Source: Oscheius onirici (lineage: Eukaryota > Nematoda > Chromadorea > Rhabditida > Rhabditidae). From it: a stretch of 64,000 bases of DNA. This document shows, piece after piece, positions 25,087 through 36,882 of this stretch. Every line of letters begins with the position of its first letter. Positions within the stretch are counted from its first letter, which is position 1. The stretch spans positions 12,400,001 through 12,464,000 of the forward strand of contig OW051471.1 of NCBI GenBank assembly GCA_932521025.1. Reading direction: 5' to 3'. A program made the position numbers and the translations under genes. The notes under the pieces were generated by a model that was not told the DNA's origin, ran no database searches, and saw only the letters and a list, made by a program, of their open reading frames with translations.

Positions 25087-25122
25087 ACACTTCGGGTCCC
25101 CTTAGCGTTTTAATAAGCGAGG
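25087..25122. repeat. Dispersed repeat, also at 25533-25569
   Basis: GAATTACACTTCGGGTCCCC followed by TTAGCGTTTTAATA occurs here and again inside intron 1 of the adjacent gene. Confidence 0.8.
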
Positions 25123-25276
25123 AATCAGAAGTTGTACCCTAACTTGACCAGTCGACCTTTTTCTTCTTTAAATAACCCGAAATCCAACTCTCTTTTCCTC
25201 TCAACCTTTTCCAATTATCCCCTTTCTAGCATCTTCATATCCAATTTCAGTCCTTTTCAGAACCACCTTCGATCCG

Positions 25277-28200
25277 ATGTCCACATACCCACTCGAACCT
25301 CAAAAATGGGCCTTTTTATTCATTTATCTGGCCCTGGCTGCCATCTCAAACTGGGCAGTTCTATCCTATATCCACGACATTATTCCGAGGTAAGCGAAGT
25401 GTCAGTTTTCTCGACAGCCAGACATTATTTGATATGCCGCTCGTCAAATATAACATGTTTGTCCAATTCCTTGGTCTTAGCGCTTATCACACAGCTGCAA
25501 ATCAAGGGGAGAGGAGAGATTAGTAAACAGAGACCGAATTACACTTCGGGTCCCCTTAGCGTTTTAATAGTAACATTGTGGGAACTTTTGGGGACAAAAG
25601 ATGAATAATGACTTTCAATACCTGAGTATGGTTTGCCCAAGAAGTACCGCGGCTTCCCACGCGTACTTTTCCAGATCCAATAATATCACTTTTGCCTTGA
25701 ATCTTCAGAAAACTTTACTGCTTACGGGAAAGTAAATATATTTCCCCATAAATTTTGGGACTCTTTAAAAAAATCTCATGCATTTTCGGTTTGTGATGTC
25801 GAAAAAAGTTCTACCCTTTAATCAACTCGACAACTTTTTCAGAACATCGCTAAGCTTTGGTGGCACGGCGTGTTATTCGTGTACACAACTGTTTGAGTGA
25901 CATGGAATGGCGGCCATTTTCTTAACTACAGTACACTCCCAAAAGCAATAGAAATTGTGGGTATACCGTAGTTAAGAAAGAAACCATGCTATTTCATTTG
26001 AAAATGTTCAGAAAACGGTGTGCACGTCGTTTGCATTGCCGTAACACGCCGTGGTGAAAGTGTTATCTTTGAGATTAAAAGAACGCCAGATTTTTCGGAA
26101 GAATGTCGAGAAAAGTTCCATCCTTTGATCAGCTCGACAACTTTTCAGAACATCGCTAAGCTTGAAAATACCTTGGTCAAAGTGTTGTCCCTGAGAATAA
26201 AAAACCCCATTTTGGCGGGCAAATGGGAATATCGTGACGGAACCCAAAACATGGCGGGAAACTTGAATAACACAAATTTCAATAAATAAATTGAATAATA
26301 ACAAATAAGTTCAGTGGTGCACTGCCCGACGTTGTCTACTACCTGGTCTCCGAGCAAGAATGGGCCAGTTGGGCTGCTGACTACATGGTCACCGCCTGTA
26401 TATGTTGTCTAGGCTGTTTGGTCTTCTTCCACGAGGGAAGACTAATCATCGCCAGGAGGACAATCTTCATTGTTGCTACTCTCTATGCCATGAGATCTGT
26501 AACCTTGATGCTCACTCAACTCCCACCAGGTAAGAGTGCTCTTGAGCATTGGCGCAATGACGCGAGTGCCAGCTGATTCATCTTTATTTTTTGACTGGGG
26601 GATCGCCTGATTCACGGCACAAATCGCAACGAATTGGGCAAATATTGGTCCTTTTGACCTGTCTAGGAGTTTGGGAAATCTCTGGACCGAGTTTATGAGA
26701 GTATCGGGTTTAAAGTGTGTCTCCGGCTACGACAGATCGCTGCGAGACCAATTGCACAAGTTCCGTCACGATTACAGCTGGTCCCGACACGATCTCATCC
26801 CAAAATTTTTATTCTTACGCTTTTGACGTTTTACACTCGTTATCAAATTTTAAATCAGATACGTACATTCCGATAACAAAATCTAGCAAAACTGTAAGGA
26901 AAGGCGAAAACAGCGTTCCCGTTCTTTCCTATTTTTCTTTCCTAAGCGCGATAATTTTGATGGTGGAATAGACGTAACTGGTGTAAAATTTGATGCGAAA
27001 TCGATTAAACATGGTTTAAAAACGATAAAATGAGTGCAAAGCATCGAAAAATGCAAAATATGCACTATGGGGGAAAGATCGTGACGGGACCAGTATGGCG
27101 GCTTCCTTTAAAGTAGCCAAACAACAGTCGTCTGAGCCAACTCTTTCAGGCTATGAAAACATTGCCATGCGCTGCAGAGAACAATCCAACTCGTCAAGAC
27201 ACATCTTCCTGGTCCGCCTGGAAAACCAAATCTACAGTATGGGCTTTCAAGAAAAGCAGGGAATGCTCTGCGGTGATCTCTTGTTCTCCGGTCATACACT
27301 GCTAATGGTGAGAATCGAACCACTTTTGCACAACAGCCCGATAAGAGCTTATCTAGATGGCGGAAGGGATAGAAAGAACGGTTTTATAGCTGTTAGCCAT
27401 ATGGTATAGGCGACGGCTTTTTCTGCTCAACTGATAATGGAGCGGGGGAAAGCGTGGCGCCAAGGGATTGCTGGAAGGGACAGAATGGGGATTAAGACGA
27501 CGGAGAAAGCGACAGAAATGTGAAGAATTTGTCAGTAGCTTGAAGGCAGGGAGTTTAGAAAAATTTCAGGTGTTCCTTCAATTTCTACCCCAAGTTTTTG
27601 ACACGATGAACTTCTGACAACTCACTTTTTAACATACTGTATAACGCCACTATAAGCGTGAACTAAAGCCTCTCATAATAGGCTTTGTTTTAAAGCCGCT
27701 TTATACCTAAACTGTGCACAAATGAGTAGAAAAAGACACTAGACTTGGTCTCTTAAAACGACAGTGTAGCTGTTGTGAAGACGTCAAAAATGAAGCCGAA
27801 AGTAAGTCAAAAATAGTTGAATTAGAGCAAAACTGAAAGATAGTGGAAGAAAATGACCGGAAAATACGCACTTATTTGCATTTGTGTGCAAAGTTTTTAT
27901 GTTTTCATTTGACGTTTCTGTGCTCTTTTCATGTTCTGTCGTTTGACAATCGATGCAATGTCCGTTTTAAAGTGAAATCTCGGAACAAAAAATATTTTGA
28001 ATTGCCGCGCGAAGTGCGTCGGATTCGCCCCCGCCAAATTTCGCAGCTACACTGCCGCTTTAAGATTGTTAGGCTAAGTATCGTTAGCGTTAGCATTAAC
28101 CCTGTTTATACTTGAATTATCCTGGGCAGAATAGATTTATCGAGTATGCTTGGCATACTGTAAGAACATTCAACCTTGGCTGTTTCGTGAACAGGCAACT

Positions 28201-28729
28201 TTGTGACTTCCCCATTTCCAGGTCAGTTGCTGCCTGACAGTCGCCTACTACCTTCCCAAAGGCTATAAATGGCTACAGTGCTTTCCCTGTCTTTTCGCCT
28301 CTTTCGGAGCCATCTGTCTAATTATCTCCAGAACGCATTACTCTACCGACGTTGTAATAGCATACTGGCTGTCAACTTACGTCTTCAGGTTTGTTTACTT
28401 AGCTTAGTCATTCTTGAGTAAACTAGAAGAATAAAAGACCAAACGATCATTTTGCAGGATATACCATGCTTATGTGGAAGCCGACATTTGTATAGTTCGA
28501 GAAGATTCCGTTCTTCAAGGAGTCTGGTGGATACGGATAGTTGACTGGCTTGAAGCCAATGTGGTCCCGGGCCGAATCAAAAATAACTTTAAACTACCCT
28601 TTGTGAATGAAGTAGTCCTTCGATACACGGGATCAATACCACACGAGAAATTTAAAAATGTAAGCTGTTAAAAGTTCACAATGAAAAGAATTAATTCAGG
28701 AACGATCACCTTCCGTGAGTCTTGCATAA
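25277..28729 (+). CDS. Sphingomyelin-synthase-like (SMS family) enzyme
   Basis: Member of the sphingomyelin synthase / ceramide phosphoethanolamine synthase family, integral membrane enzymes that transfer a phospho-head-group from a phospholipid to ceramide. Exons: 25277-25389, 26315-26529, 27150-27307, 28222-28388, 28458-28659, 28700-28729; in phase, 294 aa, shorter than the mammalian enzymes. The first TM segment ends in HDIIPSGALPDVVYYLVSEQ, the family's LPD motif. Catalytic motifs are complete: CGDLLFSGHT (first His) and SRTHYSTDVVIAYW (second His and Asp). The tail after the last TM runs through VLRYTGSIPHEKFKN. The phospho-donor cannot be told from sequence. Intron 1 holds a duplicated block (about 25800-25860 and 26100-26163). 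Confidence 0.88.
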
Positions 28730-29828
28730 TACTGCCAACAAAAACTTCCCGATGATCTTCTGTATAGCCCTGACATTTCGCTACTTTTCAGCAGAAAACA
28801 ATGCTCATCTTTACCGGTAATAAAGCTTCCATGAATCTTTTTTGTGTAAATAACTGACAACAAGATAATTGTTCATGACTGCTCTGAGACAGCTTTAAAA
28901 GCAAAACCAGCTGCCTGCGGCAGCTTTCGCTGCCAGCCCTAATATGACATATCGTTATACATTTTCCCCCTAAGGGGCCAAACTGCTCCAACTAACTCAA
29001 AGCTGACTTGTCTCAACAGGACACAACTTGTCCTGTTTTGCTTCAGACGGCGAAACCAGAGGGGAACTCAAAAACATCGAAAACGTCATTAGTTCGAAAA
29101 AAATGGACATGGTAGCCGGGTTCCTCGCAAAATTTCGATAAAACAGTTATCCTCAGAATCACATTTTTATGTTGTTTTGGATGCAGTGCATATCTCCACA
29201 CTTTCGACCCTACCATGAACAAAAAAATACGCTGAACAGGTAGAAGCGAAGAAGGCGACTATCCTAGACTGTCGAACATCGAAGCCTGAAGTCTCTCAAA
29301 AAAAGGTAAAATTGACAAGACAATACAAAAGTACTTGTCAACTTAAAATCTTGACACACTTTCAAAAAGGCTACAAGTAACTGAATAGCTTATTCAATGC
29401 CGATTCCTGAACCAGACTTGAGGGAAATGAACTGAGATTCAGTGGCGAACAACCGAAAAAAATGGGTCTTTTCCGTGTTCAAACGATCCTTCGGGCCAGA
29501 TAGTTCACCCCGCGGAGGACAGCTAATCAGCACAGCTGGGAAAGGAAACGGCGAGTACACGTGTTCTTCGCGATCGATCTTTGCCTTTCTCATGGTTCGA
29601 AATGTCCACTTTTTTTACGATCTTGTCTCGTTGTTCATCCGATTTTTAAAACGCTTTTTTTACTGCGACTACCTCGAAAAATCGATTAATCGGACTCTTT
29701 TTTTGGGGGTCATCGCTTTCTCATTATCTACAGCTCAATTCATTGAAGTCTTTTTTTAAATCTTGGATGCTTTGATGGTTAGAAATTTAATCTTATCAGT
29801 TTATTTAATTTTTCAGCCTCCGAAACGC
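28730..29828. other. Intergenic region, no gene seen
   Basis: No coding exon found. A patch at 29110-29165 (ATGGTAGCCGGGTTCCTCGC) repeats one at about 24990. The right end is a clean acceptor (TTTTTCAG at 29816) just before the next gene's ATG, consistent with an SL trans-splice site. Confidence 0.45.
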
Positions 29829-32800
29829 ATGAATGGTGTCAAAAATACTGGATCTTACCGACGAAGGACAAGAGACTTCACCGGCAATGATGAGTCCGGT
29901 TTCCAGGTTTAAAAAATTGGTATTCCTAAACTTTACGCATTCCAGAACCTTCCGTCAAGTTCAGGAGAGACAAGAACGGACATGGCGAGTATTCAAAGAG
30001 ATCTCAGCGTCGTTGGAGGTAACGCAGTGGTCAAGGTATGTTCAGAGGGACAGATTGACAGAGGAACTTAGTATCGTAGTAAATTTACAGGGAAAAGACG
30101 AATTTGCCCCGAAATGTGATGCAAAGGGTCCTAAAAAAGAATTCTACATCTCCCGCATTATGAGAATGGAAGACGACAAGTTTTTAGCTTACTGGTGGAG
30201 TTACAACTTCACCAACTGTACTTGGCAGACGGCCGAAGATCTAAAAGGTGCTGAAACAATAGTATGTTTTCACAAGCCAAACTGTCCATCTTCCGTTTTA
30301 GATGAACGTGTACAGAGAGTACGAGTTCGGGTGTGCTGCCATCTTGGATAATCTTCAATCTGATGAGTGGTACTGGACTCAGAAGAGAAGCAAAACGAAA
30401 GTGGGCTACACTTTTCAACGCTTCACAGTTCCGGCGCTTGCGAGTTTGTCAGATGCTGACTTGAAAAGGCAGATGGAAGATTCTGACTTTCGAAAGAAAA
30501 TAGGTTACTGGAAGATCAAGAAACTTGAAATGGAGTGGCTTACTGTAAGTTTAAAAATCTATCTGGTGTTTTATGTCTCTCTGTCCCTCTGTCCCTCTGT
30601 CTAGAATACGTGCGCTTGGAGCGGCTGGGAAAAAAATTGCCTTCAGTGCGGCGGCAAAAGAAATTCAGCACGCTTTTTTTTCTGGGGTTTTTATGTTTCC
30701 CCAGTCATTGTGAACAAATACCTGCTACCTAGTACAGAAAAAAAGTTAAGCAAAAAAAATGAATCCGCGAAGAAAATTGAAGTTTCGTACGAAAAACACG
30801 AATTTTATCGATTTTTTCGCGAATTTCGTCATATTTTTCGTTTTTCTTTGCGGATTTGTCTTTTTTGCTTAACTTTTTTCTGTGCTAGTCGGTATTTGTT
30901 CACAATGACTGTGGAAACACCAAAAAAAACAGAAAAAAGCGAAAAATTTTCTTTTGCCCGCCGCACTGAAGACAATTTTTTCCCAGCCGGTCCAAGCGCA
31001 CATGTCTACCTCTGTCCTACAACTAACCAACTAACCAACCTTTAACCATGTCTCTGGTGTTTTCTGCCCCTCTGTCTCGCTATGTCAAAAACACTCCTTT
31101 CAGATTTTGGATCCTGACCTTGAGTTTTCGTTCCCTCCACTCTACATCGAGTGTATGACTGAGTTCAGTGATATCCAGCCGCCAGTGTTTAAAGTTAGTT
31201 TTCTTTCCATGAGAGAGCCCTATTTTAGTTCATCAAAGACTACGAATACTCTGATGCCGTTGAAGAGTTCTTTGCACAGGAAGAGGAAACATCGCACGAT
31301 TGCCCCTTCAAAAAACCTGCAGATCGTTGTGATGCCTGCAGGAGCCATGTGGCTCTGAAGCTGAATGGAATAAAGGAAGTCGTGGTACCGAGAACTCTTA
31401 TTGATACGACCTCTTACTTCATCAAAGTCTGCACTGAAAACTGTTGCCAGTGTGAAGGAGGCTGGGATGACTGTCAAAGCTGGCTTCCATACGTAAGTCT
31501 AAAAAAGGAAGAAAACCTCGGTTTTTAACCCAAATCGTTTAGAAAAAGGAGTTTTTAGAGTATAAAAGATCACGATTACGATTACCTAATGCTCTGCGCG
31601 GTTAGCGGGATCCGCGAAAACAGTGCTTTTTGACATTTTTTCATTGTTTATTTTTTTCAATATTACCCTCGATCGGTTTTGAGCAACAAAAAGGAAAATG
31701 GACATCATGATCGTGTTCAGCACCCTCGAAAACCCCAGGAACTAAGAAACAAACAAAAAAAACTAAAAAATAATAAACTCGTCTATTTCAATTCAAAACT
31801 CATTATTTTTTGCGTTTTTTGGACATTTTCAATGTTGCCCTCCGACCGTTTTTAAGCAACAAAAATCAAAATGGACATCACCATCGTGTTCAGGACCCTC
31901 GAAAACCCCAGGAACTAAAATGCAAAAAACTTTTTTGCCGACGGGGATCGAACCAACAACCCCCCTGGTGACGTTCGGGTGCCAGACAACGATGTTAACC
32001 ACTCGGACATAGGGGCCCAGTTACACCCGTATCGTGTCGACGGGAATGGTTAATGACCTCCCTGGGAAAATACCACTTTTAACTTTTATAAGTTCTAGCT
32101 TTTGAGGTTAGAAGGCTCTGACCCTTTGAGTACAGAGGGTGGTTGAAATTTCGAAAAAACTGTTCATTGAGACGAGTAACAATCTTTTTTGTTTCAAATG
32201 TTGTTGCTTTTCTGCCCGTTTTCTTCGCTGAAGGGGACCGACCTCAGTTTCTACCATGAGAGTTTTGCTAAATTTTGTCAGGGCTTGTGATACACAGTAT
32301 ATTTTCCTTTCAGTATTGCCGATATCTCCCACTGGCTGTCGTACACGATCCTCGCTACTTTGGCTGGGGAATCCGAGCCATGACGGCCATCAAACGAGGA
32401 CAGATCATTACCGAATACACTGGAAAGGTTTTGACGAACGAAGAAGCCGAAGAAATGGACACCTCCTACATGTTTGGACACCGGAAGTTGACCGTCGATT
32501 CTAGAGAAATGGGGTATTTGAGTGATAATTTATTGGTTCACTCAGTTTTTAGAAACGAGAGTCGTTTCTTCGGTCACAGCTGTGAGCCCAACATGATCAC
32601 CATGAACGTCTATGCGACCGGCTTCAGCATAGATCGAGCTTACCGATGCATTTTCGTCGGTGTGTTCATTTTAGTTTCTACCCCTATAATTTCACGTTTT
32701 TCAGCTAAAAGAGACATAGCAGCCGGGGAAAATTTGTGTTTTGACTACCATCCTCATGGCGTCAAGCCCCGAAGTGGTTACTCAAAGTGCAGGTGAAAAA

Positions 32801-32866
32801 ATACACTTTGAATCTGGAGAATGAGATTTCAGATGTGGGAAGGACAGCTGCCGTGGCTGGGTCTGA
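29829..32866 (+). CDS. Chromodomain-SET histone methyltransferase, SU(VAR)3-9-like
   Basis: Predicted nuclear lysine methyltransferase of the SUV39 (H3K9) class. Exons: 29829-29906, 29946-30035, 30091-30261, 30302-30544, 31104-31193, 31229-31492, 32314-32513, 32553-32659, 32705-32792, 32833-32866; in phase, 454 aa. Domains: a chromodomain near residues 65-110 (EFYISRIMRMEDDKFLAYWW, then NCTWQTAEDL); PPVFKFIKDYEYSDAV, matching the SUV39 segment before pre-SET; a pre-SET region with nine cysteines; SET with FGWGIRA, ITEYTGKV, FFGHSCEPN (the NHSC site) and ENLCFDY (catalytic Tyr); post-SET RCGKDSCRGW. Catalytic residues look intact. The start was chosen because ATG 29829 follows a TTTTTCAG acceptor by 11 nt. 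Intron 30545-31103 carries a foldback, and intron 31493-32313 a duplicated block and a tRNA-like patch. Confidence 0.85.
30602..31016. mobile_element. Foldback element in SET-gene intron
   Basis: Outer arms GTGCGCTTGGAGCGGCTGGG and CCCAGCCGGTCCAAGCGCAC are inverted, as are CAGTGCGGCGGCAAAAGAAA / TTTCTTTTGCCCGCCGCACTG and ATTGTGAACAAATACC / GGTATTTGTTCACAAT. No ORF. Confidence 0.75.
31678..31922. repeat. Tandem duplication (about 160-bp period)
   Basis: The block with AGCAACAAAA, AAAATGGACATCA, ATCGTGTTCAG and ACCCTCGAAAACCCCAGGAAC occurs at 31678-31742 and 31838-31918. Confidence 0.75.
31937..32021 (-). repeat. tRNA-like fragment
   Basis: The reverse complement has an A-box-like TGTCCGAGTGGTTAAC and a B-box-like GTTGGTTCGATCCCC. 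T-stem and acceptor pairing are poor, so it is called tRNA-derived, not a tRNA gene. Confidence 0.55.
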
Positions 32867-33542
32867 TGAACGAGTACTGTAACTAATGGGTCTTTCAAGA
32901 GGGATTCTGTTCCAAGTACAAAATAATTTCTTTGTTACGTTTGTCATTATATAAACTTTTGGTTTTATCACTTTATTCTAAAAAGAGCCTTAGTTTCTGT
33001 TTTTGAACACAACTTTATTCGTTGGGACCTACCTATTTTCTTTGAATTTTAATGCCCAAAGGCTAAAATAGCATGTTTTCCAGCTGTTTTTAATATTTAT
33101 ATAGTCTCACCAAACTGAGCGCCTGCTCTGACCAAACTGACTAAACTACTCTCGCCAAACTCTCACCAAACTGAAGTGAACACCGAAACAAAACTGATGA
33201 CTTTTTTCTCCTTTTTCAACAATCTAACCTCAGCGCGCATTTTCTAGTCTCTCTCTACTACTAAAGCGCAATGGTGTCTGTCGTGGACTCTGTTTGGTTG
33301 TTGATTTGTTTGTCCGGGACCTCAAGTGGTCGCGAAAAGTCAGAAATTGTTAAGATAACATAGTTAATATTGAGTTTGGAGTGAGATTTATTTCATACTT
33401 CTGAGCGCCAGGGGGCGACAGTCGTTGTAGAAAGCTGGTGGCGAGTGTTTCTTGCACCAACCAACTATCAATCGAGCGGAAACGCGATTTCAATAACATA
33501 CTTTATTCCACGTTGTACAACTAAAAATAAAAAAGAGATTCT
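32867..33542. other. Intergenic region with Helitron-like end
   Basis: Contains the repeat head TCTCTACTACTAAAGCG (33250-33300) and CACCAAACTGA-type near-repeats at 33108-33190. No exon recognised. Confidence 0.45.
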
Positions 33543-36438
33543 CTAGGCGGGAGTGATGGTCAGCCGTCCCTCGTCTTCATCATAATAATATCTATTAAAC
33601 TGGACGATTTTGAGCTTCTTTGCTCCATGAAAGATTGTCCAGGTCGAAGTTTGCTCAGCTGCAAATCGAAATTTTGGCTATAAAAATGAAAAGAAACTTA
33701 CGCGAAGTGCTACACGTATGTTTGAAGTTTCCGAGAAGATTGCTGATTTCGTAATCAGTAATCTGGCCGTATTCATAGATGTGCTCGACGATGCCCACGT
33801 CTTCAGCCTTCATTCTCTTCCACTCTTCCAACAAGATCTCAAAGCGTTCCAGGGTAATATACATCTCGATCTTCTTCAGCTTCAGATAGGGCATGTCCGG
33901 ACTGTAGCCACGGAAGTGAATCATGGGGCATTTTTTAAGAACTTGAACAAAAGTAGGAAAGAATCCATTCGAGTTGGCCAAATCAAGTTTGATTTTCGTC
34001 GGGTTGAGCACAGCGATCAGAGCCTCCGTGACATCGTTTGGAACGTTTTTGAAGTCATCGAAATCGATATCCAGAATGATTTATTTTGCGATCTTCTTGA
34101 GCAAAATCCTATCCTTCTCGAGCTGCTCGGTGACGGCAAGACCCTTCTTCTCGAGAACGTCCTTCCAGGGGGAAGACCTCAGTACAATCTTCTTGAAGTG
34201 GAAGTTGTACTTACACAAGATCTCGTAGACTGTGATTGTTTTCGGATAGGAGTTCTCCTAAGAACCGACGTAGGCATTTACTTTGTACTCTCCCGGCTGA
34301 AAACGGAAGTCTTACTAAAATGAAGTAAAAAACTGACCACAATTGTAGGAATGAGTTGCCCAGTGTGACCATCGACTCTTTTCGGAACGAGTGTCATCTT
34401 CTTGAGCACGTCGCTGTTGGTCGTCATCAAGTTGATCATCGTGGGCATTTTAACAAACTTCAGCACTTCTACCAGGACTTCAGGATGAAGAAACATGCCG
34501 AGCATCTTGTGACGAGCAGCCAAATCCATCTTCTCCTTCTCCGGCTTGACAGTCTTCAGCTCGATTCTCAGTGTCTCGTTGACCGAAGTGAGGATCAGTT
34601 CAGTCGGTTCGTTGCGATGAGTCCAAATATGTTCATCTGGTCCGCTGCTCTCTGACCAATACGAGTCCAAAGCTGAAAAATAAAGATTTTTACAAACCAA
34701 ACGGTTTAAAAAATTCACGATAATCAAATTCAATGTTTCGATAGGGCCTGAATTTGTAAGAGTGGGAGAAGTCGTCAATCTTGCCCTTCACGAGATCGTC
34801 CATCTTCATCCATTCCTCTAGGATTTCATCTAACGTTTTGTCGGTGAGCTCATCAGCACGAATGTTTTCCATTTGCCTCAGTAGAAAATGTTTGTGGTAT
34901 TTTTCGTCCGGATTCAGAATCCGAATTTTTGGACACTTTTTCAGGACAGAGTGGATGCCACCGTGCATTGCATTAGATTTCGAAACATCCAAACTTCTGG
35001 ACACGTGGAGACAAACTTCAGCCGGTCTGGCTAATTTGAAAAAGTCCACGAAGCAGCGGTTCTCACGGCTCACGTCTTGTATGTTCAAGAGCATCACAAT
35101 TTTGCTGGCCAAAGACTTCACCATAAGGCAGTCCTTCTGGATCGCGAGAAATTCATGCTGTCCGACGTCGCGTCTGCTGTGGAGCTGATAGACGCCGCGC
35201 TCTCCAAGGTTGATCTCCAGCTTCTCCAATTTGAAGTTGTATTTAATCAAATTTGTGCTCCACATTGGTAATATTCCAGGGCTGAGACTAGTAAGATTCT
35301 TTCCGTGCCAGCGCAAGATCGCATAGCAGCCGAACGGAAATGAAGGGGTGAATGAAGCGGGCAGGTTTCTTTGCCCCCCCCCCCCTAAACTTCGATTTTT
35401 TTCGGGTTTTTTTTCCAATTTTCCGGCTCTCATTTCCACTTTTCCGCTTTATCCAAAAAAAGCAAAGTTGTAGCCCTAATCAAACTCTACAACTTTGCAA
35501 AACATTGCGAAGCTCGAAAAAGCTGTTATCACTGTGAAAAATGACTTTTGCCTTGATTGACAAGTTTTGGCTTAGAATCACTTTTTCATAGTGATAACAG
35601 CGTTTTCAAGCTTCGCAATGTTTTGCAAAGTTGTAGAGCTTGATCAGGGCTACAACTTTGCTCCCAGGAACGCTGGAAAATGCAAACGAGAGAATTTAGA
35701 TTTCCCCCGCCACCCAAAAAAACCAAGTTTGGGGGGGGGCGTAAAGATACCGCCCCGAATGAACCCATGGACACGTAGACAGAAAATAAGCAAACTTACG
35801 TAATTTTTGTCGAGTTCGTTTTCGGCCCATTCGCATTCTTCTGGATTTAGTGCTTGCTGGGGACGATCTTCTCGACATCAATAGTACGTGCACTGATCTC
35901 CTTGTTGACCAAAAGGAGGTTCTTCTGCGTCTCCAGACTGCACAGCTGAACGATTCGGTCGAAGACATCCGGAAGACGAACAACTTCCATAGCCGGATTC
36001 CAGGTGGCCGGATCGAATTTCTTGGTCGGAGTGTCCGTCTTGCCATTGACGATCTTCTGACGCATCTCCTGGACCAGTTGACGGACAGATTGATAGTCCT
36101 GCTGATGCAGGAGATTCTCCATCTTGTTCCAAACTTTTGAAGAAAGTTTATTGCTAAAATAGAAAGCGAGCCTATCAATCGAAGAAGACGAAATACCACC
36201 GTCGACGGATTTCATAGCCAGATTGTAAGAGGACGGAGACGTCTGGTTGACTTCCACAGCCGGAGTAGACTCCTTCCTCTTCATGTCACCATTTTCCTTG
36301 TTCAGCTTCATCTTTGCCATCAGACGCTGAGCTTCCTTAAAGTCGCCATTGTTCAGCAGCAGCTACACACGATCCGCGTGTAGTGCTGAAATTTGATCGT
36401 TGATAAAGACAGTGAATGAAATTACCGATAGACGACAT
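33543..36438 (-). pseudogene. Decayed double F-box gene (two F-box units in tandem)
   Basis: Two F-box plus F-box-associated-type units lie head to tail in one chain. Unit 1: exons 36438-36426 and 36385 to about 35815 (ALHADRV, in-frame TAG at 36363-36365, then LLLNNGDFKEAQRLMAKMK; F-box-like VVRLPDVFDRIVQLCSLETQ), and about 35345 to 34741 (SVLKKCPKIRILN, EILEEWMKMDD). Exon about 34672-34343 carries the end of unit 1 and runs straight into a second F-box (LHPEVLVEVLKFVKMPTMIN). Unit 2 continues from 34256 (PKTITVYEILCKYNFHFKKI), has an in-frame TAA at 34081-34083, then QVLKKCPMIHFRG and LLEEWKRMKAEDV, and ends at 33543. A further frame break lies near 35850. F-box proteins usually recruit substrates to SCF ubiquitin ligases. 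Exon ends around 35.3-35.8 kb are unresolved. Confidence 0.6.
35461..35672. repeat. Foldback repeat
   Basis: AGCAAAGTTGTAGCCCTAAT at the left and ATCAGGGCTACAACTTTGCT at the right are inverted, as are GAAAAAGCTGTTATCACT / AGTGATAACAGCGTTTTC. A related CTCGACAACTTTTTCAGAAC block occurs in the SMS-gene intron. Confidence 0.7.
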
Positions 36439-36882
36439 GTAGAACTACCCTATTCCAAGAGCACGCAACGTCAAACTGAAGCGTTTTTCTTTGCTAAAAG
36501 AGCTTTAAATTTGCTTGAAGTAAACTTTCGCTTGAATTTTCGCTTTCACTTTTAGAACGAGCTCGCTTTTGTGTCCCAACTTGTGTCTCAGGCTCTCTTA
36601 ATGCCGCTATCGTTCACTAGCTCCGCCAACAAATGGGCTTCACCATCGATACAGCCGGTCTATCCCGGGCCAGTTTGGCCCCGTCTCCACTCTTATCGCC
36701 AAAAAAAACCAAAATTTTCCAAATTCCCTGAAGTCTCTGCAAAGCGTTGAAAAATTAGTTGGAATCTTTTCAATTCTTTCGATCCTTGGAACTTTGTGAT
36801 AAAAAAGACGTAGTTTTATCTCTAACATGCGTTTCTTCATGAACAAAAAGATGGCCAGAACTCTTTTTTATTATACATACAC
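36439..36882. other. Intergenic region, no gene seen
   Basis: Lies upstream of the F-box pseudogene and downstream of the small secreted gene, both on the minus strand. No exon, repeat or RNA recognised. Confidence 0.4.

Larger units (their letters stand above)
22275..25276. other. 3-kb intergenic region, no gene recognised
   Basis: I found no convincing spliced gene. It holds a 40-bp dispersed repeat (TTAACTCTGTACGAGAACGA) at about 22704 and 24917, a GAGA-rich patch (23110-23175), a 17-nt G run (24212-24228), and TTTTTT-rich spacer. A repeat with GGTAGCCGGATTCCTCG (24990-25045) recurs near 29110. The promoter of the sphingomyelin-synthase-like gene is expected near 25.2 kb. Confidence 0.4.

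Noticed and set aside
25132-25608. 158-codon plus frame at the start of the SMS-like gene
   Set aside because: Different frame from the SMS exon that starts at ATG 25277, and covers promoter, exon and intron sequence.
29442-29759. Upstream exon of the chromo-SET gene (open frame from 29442)
   Set aside because: No splice-compatible junction to 29829 and low-complexity composition; a trans-splice-type acceptor directly before ATG 29829 explains the start.
33718-34323. Plus-strand 201-codon open frame
   Set aside because: It is the antisense shadow of the second F-box unit, whose minus-strand frame shows homology to the first unit and proper splice sites.
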